Both the position numbers and the translations under genes were made by a program. Of a stretch of 64,000 bases of DNA, positions 61,662 to 64,000 are shown in pieces (position 1 is the first letter of the stretch; each line of letters opens with the position of its first letter). The notes below the pieces were generated by a model that ran no database searches, was not told the origin of the DNA, and was given only the letters and a program-made list of their open reading frames with translations. This stretch comes from Paenibacillus sp. FSL R10-2782 (lineage in GTDB: Bacteria > Bacillota > Bacilli > Paenibacillales > Paenibacillaceae). The stretch is taken from positions 2,347,001 through 2,411,000 of the forward strand of contig NZ_CP151951.1 of NCBI RefSeq assembly GCF_038592985.1, written 5' to 3'.

Positions 61662-63629
61662 TTGACTACTTATCCTTTTGCCTTTGATCCGTCCAAGCCG
61701 TTTATTGAGCAGGCAAGTGACTGGATTGCGGATGTATTTTATGAAGTTTTGCCTGAAGTCGGCTTTGAGGTTCGGGATGAACAAATTTATATGGCATTCC
61801 AGTTGGAGCGTGCCTATAAGGAAAAGAAAACGATTTTCGCGGAGGCAGGTGTGGGCACAGGCAAAACGCTGGTGTACCTCCTGTACGCTATTGCATATGC
61901 CCGGTACATGAGAAAGCCCGCGATTATCGCCTGTGCGGACGAGTCGTTGATTGAACAACTGGTGAAGCCGGAGGGAGATATCGCCAAGCTGGCCCGGCAT
62001 TTGAGTCTGACGATTGATGCCCGACTGGGTAAGTCGCCGGATCAGTATATTTGTCTGAACAAGCTGGATAACGTACGAAGCGGATTGGATGATGACGCGG
62101 ATGTGTTCCGTGATATCTATCAGGACCTGCCGGATTTTGTCCATTTTCCGGATACGCTACAGTCCTTTACACCTTACGGGAACCGCAAAGAGTATCCCGA
62201 GCTAACGGATGGACAGTGGAGCAGACTGGGCTGGGATGTGTTTCAAGACTGCCTCGTTTGCCATCAGCGGCATCGTTGTGGACAGACGTTGTCCCGCGAT
62301 CATTATCGCAAAGCGGCAGATCTGGTGATCTGCTCTCATGACTTTTATATGGAGCATGTATGGACCTATGAGGCGAGAAAGCGTGAGGGCCAGCTGCCGT
62401 TACTGCCGGAGCACAGTTCTGTCGTCTTTGACGAAGGGCATCTGCTGGAGACAGCGGCGCAGAATGCACTCACTTATAAGCTGAAGCACGCTCAATTTGA
62501 GGCCATTATTACCCGTCTGCTGGAGGGGGAAGTGCGAGAGTCCTTGGCAATGACGATTGAAGATGCGATATCCCAAAGTGAAGCCTTGTTCGCTGTGCTC
62601 GATAAGAACAGTCAGCCGGTACAGGGGTCTAATCGCAAGGAGTTTACCTTGAATGAGTCGCTGATTCGAGAGGTAAACCGCTTTGGTGAACTGATCGGTA
62701 CGATTGAGGAAGAGCTTGTATTTGAAAGCGGGTTATTCTCTCTGGATGAGTACCAGGTCAAAATCGTGGAAGAGCATCTGGAAATGATTCAAACGGCGCT
62801 GGCCTTGTTTAAGCGTCCGGAACTCCTGATTTCATGGGTGATGGAGGATCAGGATGGATTAACGCTTGTGGTTATGCCCAAGATGGTAAAGGAGATTCTC
62901 AAAGAACGAGTATTTGCGCAGCATATACCGATTGTATTCTCATCAGCTACACTTTCCGTGGAGAGCTCCTTTGATTATATGGCGCAAAGCCTCGGTATTG
63001 AAAATCCGCTCACGTTTTCCGTTGCTTCACCGTATGATTACAACGATCAGATGCAGGCGGCATTATATCCGTTGCAGACGGGGCATGATCCAATCCAGAG
63101 AGCGTTGGCTCTGCTGGAGAAATCGCAGGGTAGAGCGCTTATTCTGTTTCCTTCACAGGAGGAACTGGATGCGTTCAGAACGGGTCTCGCGGCTTACTAT
63201 GAAGCGTCTGCTTTTCGTTTTCTGTATGAAGGATCGGCTGAAATCAGCCATCTGATCTCATCTTTCCAGAATGATGAGGAAAGCGTCTTGTGTGCTGTAA
63301 CGTTATGGGAAGGACTGGATATTCCAGGCCCGTCCCTGTCCCACGTCATCATCTGGTCGCTGCCTTTTCCTCCGAATGATCCGGTTTTTACGGCACTGCG
63401 CAAGGATGCGACAGATCCGTTTATGGAGATAGATATGCCTCACATGGCACTCAGGCTCAGACAAGGCATCGGGCGATTAATTCGCTCGCGTAATGATCGG
63501 GGCTGGATCTCCGTTATGGGCCAGGATCTGAACCGCGAAGAAGTACGTACACAGGTTTTACAACTACTGCCTGCAGGCGTAGAATGCACTGTAATCGAAG
63601 GAAATCCGGAGGGAATGAAGACATGTTAA
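61662..63629 (+). CDS. DinG/XPD-like ATP-dependent DNA helicase
   Basis: The 655-residue SF2 helicase has Walker A AGVGTGKTLVY (residues 62-72, K68), the DEAH-type box DEGH at 257-260, an Arg-finger region LRQGIGRLIRSRNDRGWIS and four cysteines for an iron-sulfur cluster (C in YICLNK, C/C in DCLVCHQRHRCGQ). It starts with TTG, GGAGG 11 nt upstream. Related DinG/YoaA proteins unwind DNA 5'-3' during replication stress and repair. A small DUF6509-like gene overlaps its 3' end. Confidence 0.9.
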   Translation: MTTYPFAFDPSKPFIEQASDWIADVFYEVLPEVGFEVRDEQIYMAFQLERAYKEKKTIFAEAGVGTGKTLVYLLYAIAYARYMRKPAIIACADESLIEQLVKPEGDIAKLARHLSLTIDARLGKSPDQYICLNKLDNVRSGLDDDADVFRDIYQDLPDFVHFPDTLQSFTPYGNRKEYPELTDGQWSRLGWDVFQDCLVCHQRHRCGQTLSRDHYRKAADLVICSHDFYMEHVWTYEARKREGQLPLLPEHSSVVFDEGHLLETAAQNALTYKLKHAQFEAIITRLLEGEVRESLAMTIEDAISQSEALFAVLDKNSQPVQGSNRKEFTLNESLIREVNRFGELIGTIEEELVFESGLFSLDEYQVKIVEEHLEMIQTALALFKRPELLISWVMEDQDGLTLVVMPKMVKEILKERVFAQHIPIVFSSATLSVESSFDYMAQSLGIENPLTFSVASPYDYNDQMQAALYPLQTGHDPIQRALALLEKSQGRALILFPSQEELDAFRTGLAAYYEASAFRFLYEGSAEISHLISSFQNDEESVLCAVTLWEGLDIPGPSLSHVIIWSLPFPPNDPVFTALRKDATDPFMEIDMPHMALRLRQGIGRLIRSRNDRGWISVMGQDLNREEVRTQVLQLLPAGVECTVIEGNPEGMKTC

Positions 63630-63922
63630 ATTTCACATCGTACACGGTAGATCAGATTAAAGACGCTTTTGGTATTTTGAGCGGGCAGCGTTATGAATTT
63701 ATAATTGATGTAGAGGTTGAAGAGGACGACGAGCTCTACACTGAAAACGGGCTGTATATCCGTACGCTTTATTTAGTAGACGAAGAGAAAACAGGAATAT
63801 TGAAGTATGAGCTGATTGAAAAAGTAACGAACCGTTACATCGAGCTTGAACTGGAAGAGGATGAGTTGCAGGCTGTGGAGAGCTTCTGCAAAGAGCATGT
63901 GCAGGACGGAGCCGTAAAGTAA
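63623..63922 (+). CDS. DUF6509-like small acidic protein
   Basis: It has 99 residues from ATG 63623 (GGAGGG 9 nt upstream), overlapping the helicase stop by 7 nt. The sequence (MLNFTSYTVDQIKDAFGILSG, YEFIIDVEVEEDDELYTENG) resembles a small family seen in Paenibacillus and Bacillus as DUF6509. It is rich in Glu/Asp and lacks cysteines; no function is known. Coupled translation suggests linkage to the helicase. Confidence 0.65.
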   Translation: MLNFTSYTVDQIKDAFGILSGQRYEFIIDVEVEEDDELYTENGLYIRTLYLVDEEKTGILKYELIEKVTNRYIELELEEDELQAVESFCKEHVQDGAVK

Positions 63923-63986
63923 CGTAATAGAACGCTTGGCTGTGATTGCCACCGTATAACGAAGTATGTAAAGGAGTTCTGATGTA

Positions 63987-64000
63987 GTGGATCAGGCTCC
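63987..64000 (+). CDS. Start of an unidentified gene (cut by window edge)
   Basis: GTG at 63987 is preceded by AAGGAG at 63971-63976 with a 10-nt gap. Only four codons (MDQA) are visible, so nothing more can be said. Confidence 0.3.

Overview
The window reads as chromosome from a low/mid-GC Gram-positive of the genus Paenibacillus, close to P. polymyxa. This is inferred from gene content and style: strong Shine-Dalgarno sites with frequent GTG/TTG starts, LplB/LplC-type sugar permeases next to YesM/YesN-type two-component genes, a YhgE/Pip protein, a TPR peptide receptor, DUF3891 and a Zur-type zinc regulon. I see no rRNA, tRNA, CRISPR array, prophage or insertion sequence with a transposase.

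Layout. 1-3.6 kb: start of a divergent pyruvate-oxidase-like gene, then uxaB-uxaA for hexuronate catabolism. 3.6-6.3 kb: a YjaB-like acetyltransferase, a 23-bp perfect inverted repeat, a TPR receptor without a DNA-binding domain whose 3' end overlaps a 35-codon Phr-like propeptide ORF, and a convergent PH-domain membrane protein. 6.5-12.9 kb: a sugar ABC importer (two permeases and a lipoprotein) followed by a sensor kinase and an AraC-type response regulator. 13-19.9 kb: DUF3891, an unannotated 45-aa membrane peptide, glgC-glgD-glgP, DUF2062. 20-26.4 kb: an Rpn-family nuclease, a large YhgE protein with two blocks of internal repeats, copy A of a structured interspersed repeat, an aldo/keto reductase and an EmrE-like exporter. 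26.5-30.2 kb: a Zur-box-controlled COG0523 GTPase, a LysR/monooxygenase divergent pair, a YetF protein.

30.4-39.5 kb is a sulfur-salvage locus equivalent to the B. subtilis ytm/ytn region: glutaredoxin, flavin monooxygenase and FMN reductase; a LysR regulator with its own promoter; then one transport/catabolic operon (solute-binding lipoprotein, two permeases, ATPase, second monooxygenase, M20 deacylase). 39.6-42.5 kb: two paralogous secreted HExxH proteins, each with its own duplicated promoter. 42.7-49.5 kb: an ArsR-type regulator and a five-gene peptide/nickel-type ABC importer. 49.6-53.3 kb: a MazG-like remnant, an alpha/beta hydrolase-marR operon with twin operators, a Zur-controlled zinc-free rpsN, and a CDF transporter. 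53.5-58.5 kb: heparinase-like lyase, an unrecognised partner and a GH88 unsaturated glucuronyl hydrolase. 58.7-64 kb: a MocR regulator (DdlR-like) overlapping ddl, inverted copy B of the interspersed repeat, a DinG-like helicase and a DUF6509-like protein.

The points most worth a second look are the HTH-less receptor with its overlapping propeptide, the two-copy structured repeat family, the tandem secreted metalloprotease-like pair, the internal repeats in the YhgE protein, and the two Zur boxes.
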